NCBI GenBank assembly: GCA_020850355.1
Contig: JADZEX010000016.1
Span: 1-64,000 of the forward strand
Length of the DNA: 64,000 nucleotides
Direction of reading: 5' to 3'
DNA from: Fimbriimonadaceae bacterium
GTDB lineage: Bacteria > Armatimonadota > UBA10988
A program made the translations under genes and the position numbers. Shown piece by piece: positions 34,301 to 42,446 of this stretch (the stretch's first letter is position 1; every line of letters starts with the position of its first letter). The notes under the pieces were generated by a model, which saw only the letters and a program-made list of their open reading frames with translations, searched no databases and was not told the DNA's origin.

Positions 34301-35488
34301 ATGTCCAGCTCACTGCAACGTCGCGATTTCCTGGTTGCCGCCGGTCTCGGCGCAGCCACCGCCGCCGCCGGGCAGGCGCCGGCGATTGCGGGCTTCGAGA
34401 AGGTCAAGGAGGACCCCACCAAGGCCCGCGTCTGGGTGCCGTTCTCCGACCGCAAGCTGAAGGTCGGCATCGTCGGCTACGGGGTCTGCCGGTTCGGCGC
34501 GCAGTTCGGCTTTCAAGACCACCCCAGTGTCGAGGTCGTCGCCGTCAGCGACCTGCTCCCCGACCGTTGCGCCGAGTTGGCCAAGGTCTGTCGCTGTGCG
34601 CAGACCTACCCCTCGCTCGCCGAGCTGGTCACCGACGACCGGATCGAGGCCGTCTTCGTGGCCACCGACGCCCCCAGCCACGGCCAACATGTGCTGGAGG
34701 TGTTGCGCCACGGCAAGCATGTCGCCTGCGCCGTGCCGGCGGTCTTCGGCAGCCTCGAAGAGGCCGACGCGCTGTACCAGGCGGTCAAGACCTCCGGCCT
34801 GAAGTACATGCTGTTCGAAACCTCGGCCTTCCACGACGACCTGCACGCGATGCGGACGCTCTACGGCGCCGGCGCTCTCGGGGAGCTGGTCTACGCCGAG
34901 GGTGAGTATTACCACTACATGAGCACGCCGATTGACAGTTACCGCGGCTGGCGGGTGGGGCTGCCGCCGCAGTGGTATCCGACGCACTCCAACGCCTACC
35001 ACGTCTGCGTCGGTGGCGGCCACTTCAAGGCCGTCTCGTGCCTCGGCATGAAGTGCGGCATCGACCAGTTCCAGCCGGCCGCCAACCCCTACCGCAACCC
35101 CTTCGCCACCGAGATCGCGCTGTTCCAGACCTCCGGGGGTGGGGCGGCGCGGATGGCGGTGAGCTGGGCGACGCCTGGCCATGAGGGCGAAAAGGGGCGG
35201 ATCCGCTGCACCAAAGGCACCTACGAGGGGACCTGGTCGGCCAACCTGCCCGACGGCCTGGACCTCCGCAAGCCGGCGCTGCCGCCGGGGGTCGAAGCCG
35301 GTGGTCACGGCGGTTCGCACGGTCATCTCGGCAACGAGTTCGTGATGGCCTGTCTGCTCGACCGCCAGCCGCTGGTTGACATCGCCTGGGCGCTCAACAT
35401 GACCGTCGGCGGCATCGTGGCGCACCAGTCGGCGCTGCGCGATGGCGAGCTGCTGAAGATCCCCACCTACCGCTGGCCGGCGACCTGA
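34301..35488 (+). CDS. Gfo/Idh/MocA family oxidoreductase, Tat-exported, variant active site
   Basis: A 395-residue NAD(P)-dependent-type dehydrogenase of sugars or inositols. The N-terminus QRRDFLVAAGLGAATAAAG is a twin-arginine signal. The Rossmann glycine motif is LKVGIVGYGVCRFGAQFG, and VSDLLPDRCAELA and AVFVATDAPSHGQHVLEVL follow as in the family. The usual catalytic Lys in the CEKP motif is missing: GKHVACAVPAVFGSLEEA has AVP there. Members with this change are known in related groups and may be non-oxidising or use another base. The ATG has GGGAG upstream. The gene precedes the large heparinase-like lyase in the same direction. Confidence 0.9.
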   Translation: MSSSLQRRDFLVAAGLGAATAAAGQAPAIAGFEKVKEDPTKARVWVPFSDRKLKVGIVGYGVCRFGAQFGFQDHPSVEVVAVSDLLPDRCAELAKVCRCAQTYPSLAELVTDDRIEAVFVATDAPSHGQHVLEVLRHGKHVACAVPAVFGSLEEADALYQAVKTSGLKYMLFETSAFHDDLHAMRTLYGAGALGELVYAEGEYYHYMSTPIDSYRGWRVGLPPQWYPTHSNAYHVCVGGGHFKAVSCLGMKCGIDQFQPAANPYRNPFATEIALFQTSGGGAARMAVSWATPGHEGEKGRIRCTKGTYEGTWSANLPDGLDLRKPALPPGVEAGGHGGSHGHLGNEFVMACLLDRQPLVDIAWALNMTVGGIVAHQSALRDGELLKIPTYRWPAT

Positions 35489-35507
35489 CGGCGGGCCGGG
35501 CGGCCGA

Positions 35508-35536
35508 TTGACAAGCCTCCCGGTGGCGGGCAGACT
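35508..35536 (+). promoter_or_regulatory. Candidate promoter of the heparinase-like gene
   Basis: A perfect consensus -35 box TTGACA (35508-35513) is followed after 17 bases by CAGACT (35531-35536), a weak -10 box. Transcription would start about ten bases before the ATG at 35554, in line with the short leaders of the clearer promoters in this window. Confidence 0.5.
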
Positions 35537-35553
35537 CGCCGGCAGAGACGCGC

Positions 35554-38500
35554 ATGTTGGCTCTGACCTTGGCACTGCTGACCGCTGCCGAACCGTTGCC
35601 GGTGGCGCTGGCACTGGCCGACAGCGCGCACCGCGACCGGTGGGGCCTGGATGGCTACCACGCCGCCCAGGCCCTCGACGGCCGCAGCGCCGACCGCCGG
35701 CTCGATTGTTGGGTCTCCGACAACTGGGAGGTCACCCACAGCCTGGTCCTGCTGCTGCCGCAGCGGGCCGACCTGAGCGCCGTGCGGGTCACCTGGTGGG
35801 CCCACCAGACGCCGCGGCGGTGGCGCCTCGAGGCCCTCGCCGAGGGCGCCTGGCGCGTCCTGGTCGAGCGCCGCCAGGAGCGCGACGAAGCGGTCAGTGA
35901 GCTGCTGGTCGCGGCCCGTGGGGTGGAGGCCGTGCGGCTGTCGCAGCCACCCGACGGCGCGCACCCAGAGGCCGATCGGCGGCTGCAGGTGGCTGACGTG
36001 CAGCTCCTGGGAGAGCCGGCGCAGCCGGTCACCGCGGTGGCGCTGGCGGCGCTGCAGACCCGTTGCGAGCGGGAGCTGCGCGAGCTGCGGCAGCGCGAGG
36101 ATGAGGCCCGTGTCGCGCCGGTCCTGGCGGTCGCCGAGCAGCCGCGCAAGACGCGTGGGTTTCAGGGCATCATCGACCGCGACGACCTGGCCCGCGGGCG
36201 CCGCAACGCCGCGCAGCCGTGGGCCCAGAGCTATGTCAAGGCGATCCTGGCGGACGCCGACTGGTGGGTCGCGCAGCCGCCGCAGTGGGTCTGGGGACTG
36301 CTGCCGGCGGGCAACCCGCGGGCGATCTGTCCCAGCTTCGAGAAGGGCTGCCCGCTCCACGGCGGCGCGCGGCTGAGCTTCACCGCCACGCTCGAGGCGC
36401 CGTACCGCTGGAAGTGTCGCCAGGGCGGCGAGGTCTGGGGCGATGGCCTGGCGTTCACCAACCCCGGCAACGGCGCCCAGCTTACGATCCGCGACGACGG
36501 CAGCGGCTGGCTGGGCCCACCAGGCTTCGCCGAGGCCGGCCGGCGCTACTACTTCACCGCCGCCTATCGTTACTTCCTAGTCGCCAAGCTCTGCGGCAGC
36601 CCCTACGAGCCCGACGGCGGGTCGGTCTACCGCGGCGGACCGCCGCTGCAACAGCTTGCGCTGGCCTACGCCCTGACCGGCGACCGCCGCTACGCCCGGG
36701 TCGCCAACCTCTTGCTGGTCCGCCTGGCCGACCTCTACGGCACCTGGGACGGCTGCATCGAAGGCCCGACGCAGCGGCAGGATGGCTACCTCGGGCAGAC
36801 CTTCGAGCGGTTCCTGGTGCAGACCGTGATCCTCGCCGCGGACCTGGTCTGGGACGAACTCGACGACCCCGAGCTGCACCGCCTGCTGACCGCCCAGGGC
36901 CACCCCGCCCAGCAGCTTGGGCAGCACCTGCAGCGCAACCTGCTGGGCCGCATCTACGAGTACCTGCACCGGCTGCTGCCGTACTTCGACGGCGACTTCG
37001 TGATGTACGAGCAGACCGCCCTGGCGGCGCTCGCCAAGGTGCTCGACAACCCGACACTGGTCGCCGAGGCCCTCGACAGCGACGTCGGCACCGGCGTGAT
37101 GCTGCGCAACTCCTGGTTCCGCGACGGCAAGTTCATCTACGACAGCACCGGCTACAACGTCGGCAATGCCAAGACGCCGCTGCTGATCGCCGAGTGGCTG
37201 CACGGCTACACCCCGCCCGGTGGCCAGCCACTCGACCTGCACAGCGACCCGCGGTACCGGCTGGCGATGCTCTACGACTTCCTGCGCGACATCGACTGCG
37301 ATGGCCGACCGCCGCAGATCGGCGATGTCGCCGGGCCACGGCAGCCGACCTGGCGGCCGAACCCGCCCTACTCAACCGACGAGGAGCGGGCCCGGCTGCG
37401 CCTGCCGGCGTTGCGCAGCCTCTACGAGCAACGCCTCCTGGCCGCCAGCGGCGGTGACCTGAGCACCCTGCGGAGCGGGCACCACGACTGGTGGCTGCTG
37501 TTCCACGCCGAGCCGCTGCCGCCGCAGCCGGTGCCGCCCGCGCCGACCCCCAGTTCGCGGCTGTTCGAGGATGGCGGCCTGGCCATCCTGCGCGCCGGCC
37601 GCGACGCGGAGCGGCGGCAGCATCTGGCCTTCACCTTCAGCAAAGGCAACTACGCCCACGGCCACGGCGACAAGCTGGCCATCAACCTCTTCGAACGTGG
37701 CTGGGACCTGACCGCCGACCTGGGGTATCCAACCACCTGGACCGACCGCAAGTACCACGGCTGGGAGACTCACACCGCCAGCCACTGCACGGTGATGGTC
37801 GACGCGCAGCCGCAGCGCGGCAACGTGATCGGCCGGCTGCTGACCTACGCCGAGCTGCCCGCGGTCGGCTTCGTCGAGGCCAGCGCGCCGGCCTATCCGC
37901 AGTGTTCCGAGTACCGCCGCCTGCTGGCGCAGGTCCGTGACGAACAGGGCGACCCGCTCTACGTCGCCGACCTCTTCCGAGTCCGGGGCGGTCAGCGGCG
38001 CGAGTACCTCTTCCACTCGCTGGGCACCCCCGACGCGCTGACCGTGACCACGGCGCCGGCCAGCGCGCCACAGCCCGCCAGCGGCACCTTGGCCGGGCCC
38101 GACGTCGAGTGGATGAGTCAGGGGGGCGCCGCTTTCATCAAGCTGACGCAGCGCTGGCCGGGGGAGGGACTGCTGACCGCCCGCTGGCAGAGCGCCACCG
38201 GCGCCGCCCAGCCGGACCGCTGGCTGCTGACGCGGCAGCGCTACCGCGAGGTCGACCTCAGCTTCGAGCTGCAACGCACCGGGCAGGCCGGCGGGCCGCG
38301 CGAGCGCGCCGTGCTGGTGTTCGCGGCCGACGCTGCCAACCCGGCCCGGCGGCGCGTAGTGATGCTGCCGGCCGACAGCTTGCCGGTCGGCCAGTGGACC
38401 CCGGTCACGGTCCGCGTCCGGGGCGAACAGGCCGAGGTGAGCTGTGCCGGACAGCGCCTGACGCGGGTCGATGTGACGGGCCAGGCCGGTGACGAAGGCA

Positions 38501-39603
38501 GTGTCGGGCTGCTGCACTACTACGACTACGACTGGCTCTACCGCAAGCTGACGCTGACCGTGCCGGGTCAGGCACCGCAGGCGGTCGATTTCAGCCAGCC
38601 GCTCGATCCGGCGTTCTGGCAGCGCATCGACCCGACCTACCGCCTGGAGCGCGACGCGACCGGCGAAGCTGTGCTACGAGCCAGCAGCGCCGAGCAACTG
38701 CGGCTCACCCTGGCCGCCGTCGGGGCGCCCGCGCGCAGCGTGCTGCAGGGCGTCGCCGAGGGCTACGGCGTCCGCGGCCAGAGCCCCCTCGAGGGGCACC
38801 TGATCCTGCGCGACACGCCGGCTGATCCAAACGCGGAGAGCCTCTTCCAGGCCGTCCTGGCGACCACCGGCGAGCCGCAGATCAGGCCGCTGCCAGCCCC
38901 GCCGGGGGCCACCGCGCTGACCGTGCGGACCGCCGACCGCGAAGACCTGCTACTCACCGCCACCGACGAGACGACGCTCGTCGAGCTGACCTGGCAGGGC
39001 CAGGCCGTCCGCTTCCGCGGCCGCGGTGGTCTGCTGCGCTGGCGCCACGGGGCGCTCCGCGGGCTGAGCCTGGTCGGCAGCGAGTTGAGCTGCGGCGGCC
39101 AGGCGCTGCGGCTGCCGGGCACCTGGCGCGGGCAGGTCGACGCCGTCGACGAAGCCGGGCAGGCGCTCGAAGTCACTGCCGCCACCCCGCCGCCGGCCGA
39201 CGCTGCGGGGCGGCCGCTGTTGGTCTCGGACCCGCGCTACGTCTGCCCGGCGGTCTATACCGTCACCCAGGTCGCTGCCAGCGGACCAGGCCACTGGCGG
39301 CTGGCGCTCAACCTGCCCTTCCTCCTGGCGGCTGGCAGCATCGGCGAGGTGCAGCCAGCCACGCAGAGCTTCGCCAGCCGCACGCCGGTCAGCAAGCTGG
39401 CGGTCAACCCCGGCCTCTTCGACGGCAAGGTGGTGCAGACCGGCGGCCACCTCACGACCCGCCTGAAGGCCGCCACGCCGCTCGCCTTCCGGCCGTTGGA
39501 GCAGTTCGCGGCGTTCCAGCCAGGCGGTACCTGGCGGGTGCTCGACGTCGGCGTCGGCGACCAGGTGGAGCTGACCACGGTCGGCCACTGGACCGCGCCG
39601 TGA
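35554..39603 (+). CDS. Exported multidomain heparinase II/III-like polysaccharide lyase
   Basis: A very long secreted protein of 1349 residues. After a signal peptide (MLALTLALLTAAEPLP) comes a discoidin-like beta-sandwich (about 20-155). The alpha/alpha toroid follows (about 195-640, with YRGGPPLQQLALAYALTGDR and IYDSTGYNVGNAKTPLLIAEW). A heparinase II/III-type beta-sandwich then carries NYAHGHGDKLAINLF and a following ETHTASHCTVMVD segment, the usual catalytic or metal region. Further concanavalin-like domains fill the C-terminal 550 residues. The likely reaction is beta-elimination of a uronic-acid polysaccharide. A sulfatase pair and a second lyase elsewhere in the window support a sulfated polysaccharide substrate. 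Confidence 0.82.
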   Translation: MLALTLALLTAAEPLPVALALADSAHRDRWGLDGYHAAQALDGRSADRRLDCWVSDNWEVTHSLVLLLPQRADLSAVRVTWWAHQTPRRWRLEALAEGAWRVLVERRQERDEAVSELLVAARGVEAVRLSQPPDGAHPEADRRLQVADVQLLGEPAQPVTAVALAALQTRCERELRELRQREDEARVAPVLAVAEQPRKTRGFQGIIDRDDLARGRRNAAQPWAQSYVKAILADADWWVAQPPQWVWGLLPAGNPRAICPSFEKGCPLHGGARLSFTATLEAPYRWKCRQGGEVWGDGLAFTNPGNGAQLTIRDDGSGWLGPPGFAEAGRRYYFTAAYRYFLVAKLCGSPYEPDGGSVYRGGPPLQQLALAYALTGDRRYARVANLLLVRLADLYGTWDGCIEGPTQRQDGYLGQTFERFLVQTVILAADLVWDELDDPELHRLLTAQGHPAQQLGQHLQRNLLGRIYEYLHRLLPYFDGDFVMYEQTALAALAKVLDNPTLVAEALDSDVGTGVMLRNSWFRDGKFIYDSTGYNVGNAKTPLLIAEWLHGYTPPGGQPLDLHSDPRYRLAMLYDFLRDIDCDGRPPQIGDVAGPRQPTWRPNPPYSTDEERARLRLPALRSLYEQRLLAASGGDLSTLRSGHHDWWLLFHAEPLPPQPVPPAPTPSSRLFEDGGLAILRAGRDAERRQHLAFTFSKGNYAHGHGDKLAINLFERGWDLTADLGYPTTWTDRKYHGWETHTASHCTVMVDAQPQRGNVIGRLLTYAELPAVGFVEASAPAYPQCSEYRRLLAQVRDEQGDPLYVADLFRVRGGQRREYLFHSLGTPDALTVTTAPASAPQPASGTLAGPDVEWMSQGGAAFIKLTQRWPGEGLLTARWQSATGAAQPDRWLLTRQRYREVDLSFELQRTGQAGGPRERAVLVFAADAANPARRRVVMLPADSLPVGQWTPVTVRVRGEQAEVSCAGQRLTRVDVTGQAGDEGSVGLLHYYDYDWLYRKLTLTVPGQAPQAVDFSQPLDPAFWQRIDPTYRLERDATGEAVLRASSAEQLRLTLAAVGAPARSVLQGVAEGYGVRGQSPLEGHLILRDTPADPNAESLFQAVLATTGEPQIRPLPAPPGATALTVRTADREDLLLTATDETTLVELTWQGQAVRFRGRGGLLRWRHGALRGLSLVGSELSCGGQALRLPGTWRGQVDAVDEAGQALEVTAATPPPADAAGRPLLVSDPRYVCPAVYTVTQVAASGPGHWRLALNLPFLLAAGSIGEVQPATQSFASRTPVSKLAVNPGLFDGKVVQTGGHLTTRLKAATPLAFRPLEQFAAFQPGGTWRVLDVGVGDQVELTTVGHWTAP

Positions 39604-39675
39604 CCCGGCCTTTACGCGGCGCTCCGAACAGCGTGCGCGGTCCGGGCCATGCTGACTGTCAGAGGACACGAGACG

Positions 39676-40140
39676 ATGCCTGAGGTGGGTGACAAGGCCC
39701 CGGCCTTCGACGCGCTGGACACGCAGGGGCAGCCGCTGCGGCTGAGCGACTTCGCCGGTCGCCCGCTGGTGCTCTACTTCTACCCGAAGGACGACACCCC
39801 CGGCTGCACCACCGAGGCCTGCGAGTTCCGTGACACGCTGCCCGACTTCGGCGCCGTCAACGCCGCGGTGGTCGGCGTCAGTCGCGACTCAGTGGCCTCG
39901 CATCAGAAGTTCAGCGCCAAGTTCGAGCTGCCGTTTGCGCTGCTCAGCGATCCCGACGAGGCCGTCTGTCAGGCCTACGACGTGATCCGTGAGAAGACCA
40001 TGTACGGCCGCAAGTCGCTCGGGATCGAGCGCACCACCTACCTGATCGACGGCGCCGGCGTGATCCGCGCGAAGTGGGCCAAGGTGTCGGTCAAGGGCCA
40101 CGTCGCCGCGGTGCTGCAGGCGGTGCAGGGCCTGGGCTGA
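39676..40140 (+). CDS. bcp: Peroxiredoxin, Bcp/PrxQ type
   Basis: A 154-residue thioredoxin-fold peroxidase that reduces hydrogen peroxide and organic peroxides with a thiol donor. The active-site segment is YPKDDTPGCTTEACEFRD, with the peroxidatic Cys in TPGC and the resolving Cys five residues later, the PrxQ arrangement. LPFALLSDPDEAVCQAYDV and the GIERTTYLIDGAGVI strand are also standard. I start at the ATG at 39676, nine bases after AGAGGA, giving MPEVGDKAPAF, the usual Bcp opening; an upstream ATG at 39649 lacks a ribosome site. It precedes the DUF1257 gene. Confidence 0.95.
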   Translation: MPEVGDKAPAFDALDTQGQPLRLSDFAGRPLVLYFYPKDDTPGCTTEACEFRDTLPDFGAVNAAVVGVSRDSVASHQKFSAKFELPFALLSDPDEAVCQAYDVIREKTMYGRKSLGIERTTYLIDGAGVIRAKWAKVSVKGHVAAVLQAVQGLG

Positions 40141-40144
40141 GCTG

Positions 40145-40153
40145 TGGTACAAT
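40145..40153 (+). promoter_or_regulatory. Extended -10 promoter giving a near-leaderless DUF1257 transcript
   Basis: TGGTACAAT (40145-40153) is a TG-extended -10 box with a TACAAT hexamer; no good -35 box is seen 17 bases upstream, as expected for extended -10 promoters. The -10 box ends only ten bases before the DUF1257 ATG at 40164, so transcription should start four or fewer bases before the start codon. Confidence 0.6.
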
Positions 40154-40163
40154 CCCGGCGCTG

Positions 40164-40541
40164 ATGTCCCACTTCACCCGCGTCCGAACAAAGCTCCGCG
40201 ACCTGCAACTGCTCGACCGCGCGCTGCGCGATCTGGGCTACCAGCCGTCGCTCGGCCGGGTCCGCGTGCGGGGCTGGGACGGCGAGAGCCGCGCCGCCGA
40301 CCTCGTCGTGCAGTGCAGCAACCGCTACGACTTCGGCTTCCGACGCGACGGCGACGAACTGGTGATGATTCTCGACGAGTGGGGCTTCCGCGACGAGGTG
40401 CCCCGGCTGCTGGAGCGGATCACCCAGCGCTACGCCTACCACGTCTGCTTGCAGCAGGCCGCGGCGCAGGGCTTCCAGGTGGTCGCCACCGAAGAGCAGC
40501 TCGACGGCTCGCTGAAGCTGGTCGTGCAGCGCTACGCCTAG
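40164..40541 (+). CDS. DUF1257 (Ycf35-like) protein
   Basis: A 125-residue protein of the DUF1257/Ycf35 family, found in cyanobacteria, plastids and several environmental phyla; its function is not known. The family opening MSHFTRVRTKLRDLQLLDRA is clear, followed by LVVQCSNRYDFGFRRDGDEL and the C-terminal RITQRYAYHVCLQQAAAQGF. I start at the ATG at 40164 because this gives the conserved family start; no Shine-Dalgarno sequence precedes it, which fits the near-leaderless promoter. The DUF2997 gene, its usual genomic partner, follows after a 52-base gap holding a REP-like half element. Confidence 0.9.
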   Translation: MSHFTRVRTKLRDLQLLDRALRDLGYQPSLGRVRVRGWDGESRAADLVVQCSNRYDFGFRRDGDELVMILDEWGFRDEVPRLLERITQRYAYHVCLQQAAAQGFQVVATEEQLDGSLKLVVQRYA

Positions 40542-40552
40542 GCGCCGCCCCA

Positions 40553-40582
40553 CCAGAAAAAGGGTCCTGACCCCTTTAGGGG
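40553..40582. repeat. Solo REP-like half element
   Basis: The stretch contains GGTCCTGACCCCTTT (40563-40577), identical to the right arm of the palindromes at 46989-47260, and is preceded by AAAAAGGG so that a small hairpin AAAGGG/CCCTTT with a seven-base loop can form. It sits between the DUF1257 and DUF2997 genes. Confidence 0.7.
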
Positions 40583-40593
40583 CGGAGAGCGCT

Positions 40594-40797
40594 GTGAGCA
40601 AGCAGGAGATTGTGTTTGTGATCCGGTCCGATGGGACGGTCGAGGAGACCACCAGTGGGCTGCTGGGGGCGGATTGCGAGGCGGTCACGGCGCCGATTGA
40701 GCAGCACCTCGGCGAGGTGGTTGGGCGGCAGGCGACGGCGGAGCGGTACCAGCCGGCGGCGGCGGGCGACGGCGCGCAGCAGCAGGGCCAGCGCTGA
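40594..40797 (+). CDS. DUF2997 protein
   Basis: A 67-residue protein starting with GTG after GCGGAGAG. The core MSKQEIVFVIRSDGTVEETT, with LGADCEAVTAPIEQHLGEVV, matches the small DUF2997 family, which is regularly encoded beside DUF1257. The function is unknown. The C-terminus is Gln/Ala-rich. The pair may form a complex, judging only from conserved neighbourhood. Confidence 0.85.
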   Translation: MSKQEIVFVIRSDGTVEETTSGLLGADCEAVTAPIEQHLGEVVGRQATAERYQPAAAGDGAQQQGQR

Positions 40798-40849
40798 GCG
40801 GCAGGGGAGGCGGGCCGGCTGGCGAAGACTCGCCGCGGAGTGTGTGGCC

Positions 40850-42433
40850 GTGGCGCTCTGTCCCGACCTGATTCTGCTGGAGGCCCAGCCCCACGGGCTG
40901 GCCGTGCTGGACGGCCGCATCGTCGCGGTCGGCGACGACGCCACCCTGCGGGCCCTGGCCGGGCCGGCGACGCGCCGGCTCAGCGCGGGCGGCCGGCGCG
41001 TGGTGCCGGGCTTCCACGACGCCCACCTGCACTTTCAGATGCTGGGCCACAACCTCAGCGCCGTCGATCTGTTCGAGGTGCCGAGTCTGGCCGAGGCGCA
41101 GCACCGGCTCGCCACGCGGTCGGCCGAACTGCCCGCGGGCCGTTGGCTGACCGGCCGCGGCTGGTTGCAAGATCTCGGGCCGGGCGGCCAGTTCCCGACG
41201 GCCGCCGACCTGGATGCGGCGGTGCCGCAACGGCCGGCGATCTTGCGACACAAGAGCGGTCACGCCGCCTGGGTCAACAGCGCCGCGCTGCGACTGGCTG
41301 ACATCACCGCGGCCACGCCGGATCCCGAGGGTGGGGTGATCGGCCGCGACGCGGCGGGGCAGCCCGACGGGATGCTCTACGAGAACGCCTGCGAGCTGGT
41401 CGGTCGCCACGTCCCGGCGCCGACCGCCGCCGACAACCTGGCCGCCGCCCGTGCCGCCCAGACCCACGCCCACGCGCTCGGCGTCACCGCGGTGCAGTGC
41501 TTCGACGGCCGTCGCTCCCTGCTCGCCTTCGCGGCGCTCGAGGCGGCCGACCAGTTGCGGCTGCGGGCTACCGCGCACCTCTACCCTGACCAGCTCGACG
41601 GCCTGATCGCCGCGGGGCTGCGCTCTGGTTTCGGCAGTGCCTGGCTGCAGTTGGGGTACCTCAAGCTGTTCGCCGACGGAGCGTTGGGGTCGGTCACGGC
41701 TTGGATGCTGGAACCCTACGAAGGGACGCCCGACCAGGTCGGCGTGGCTACCATCGGCTGTGAGGAGCTGCGCGAGTGGACCACCCGCGCCAGCCGCCAC
41801 GGCTTCCCGTCGGCGGTCCACGCCATCGGTGACCGCGCCTGCCGCGAGGTGCTCGACGCCTTCGCGGCCCTGCGGCGGGACGAGGCGAGTTGGGGCCTCA
41901 CCCCGGCCGAGCGGCCGCATCGGATCGAACACGCCCAGGTGCTGCACTCGGACGACCTGCCGCGCCTGGCCGCCCTCGGCGTGGTGGCGTCGATGCAACC
42001 CATCCACGCCACGCAGGACATGCTGCTGGTCGACCGCTGGTGGGGCGCCCGCGGGGCCGGGGCGTACGCCTTCCGCAGTCTACTCGACGCCGGTACGGCG
42101 CTGGCCTGCGGGTCGGATGCGCCGGTCGAGGACCTCAACCCGCTGCTGGGCCTGCACGCCGCGGTCACCCGGCGCCGGGTCGGCGGCCAGCCCGGGCCGC
42201 AGGGCTGGTACCCGGAGCAGCGCCTGACGCTCGACGAGGCCCTCGCCGGCTTCACCCACGGGGCCGCGGCGGCCTGCGGGCGAGGCCACGAGCTGGGGCG
42301 TCTGGAGCCGGGCTACCTCGCTGACTGGGTCGTCCTCAGCGCCGATCCCTGGCAGCTCGACCCGCAGGAGCTGCCGACGGTCCGGGTCTGGCAGACCGTC
42401 GTCGGGGGCGAGGTCGTCTATCAAGCGGAGTGA
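40850..42433 (+). CDS. YtcJ-like amidohydrolase
   Basis: A 527-residue metal-dependent amidohydrolase. The first metal motif is GFHDAHLHF, later metal ligands are in AVHAIGDRA and HRIEHAQVLHS, and the final Asp is in LACGSDAPVEDLNPLLGL. The composite beta-sandwich is formed by the N-terminus (ALCPDLILLEAQPHGLAVLD) and the end (GYLADWVVLSADPWQL), as in YtcJ and NfdA-like enzymes. These hydrolyse amides, formamides or cyclic compounds, but the substrate here is unknown. I prefer the GTG at 40850, nine bases after GGAG, over a GTG at 40844 that would lie too close to it. Confidence 0.9.
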   Translation: MALCPDLILLEAQPHGLAVLDGRIVAVGDDATLRALAGPATRRLSAGGRRVVPGFHDAHLHFQMLGHNLSAVDLFEVPSLAEAQHRLATRSAELPAGRWLTGRGWLQDLGPGGQFPTAADLDAAVPQRPAILRHKSGHAAWVNSAALRLADITAATPDPEGGVIGRDAAGQPDGMLYENACELVGRHVPAPTAADNLAAARAAQTHAHALGVTAVQCFDGRRSLLAFAALEAADQLRLRATAHLYPDQLDGLIAAGLRSGFGSAWLQLGYLKLFADGALGSVTAWMLEPYEGTPDQVGVATIGCEELREWTTRASRHGFPSAVHAIGDRACREVLDAFAALRRDEASWGLTPAERPHRIEHAQVLHSDDLPRLAALGVVASMQPIHATQDMLLVDRWWGARGAGAYAFRSLLDAGTALACGSDAPVEDLNPLLGLHAAVTRRRVGGQPGPQGWYPEQRLTLDEALAGFTHGAAAACGRGHELGRLEPGYLADWVVLSADPWQLDPQELPTVRVWQTVVGGEVVYQAE

Positions 42434-42446
42434 CCGGGAGTTGCTG

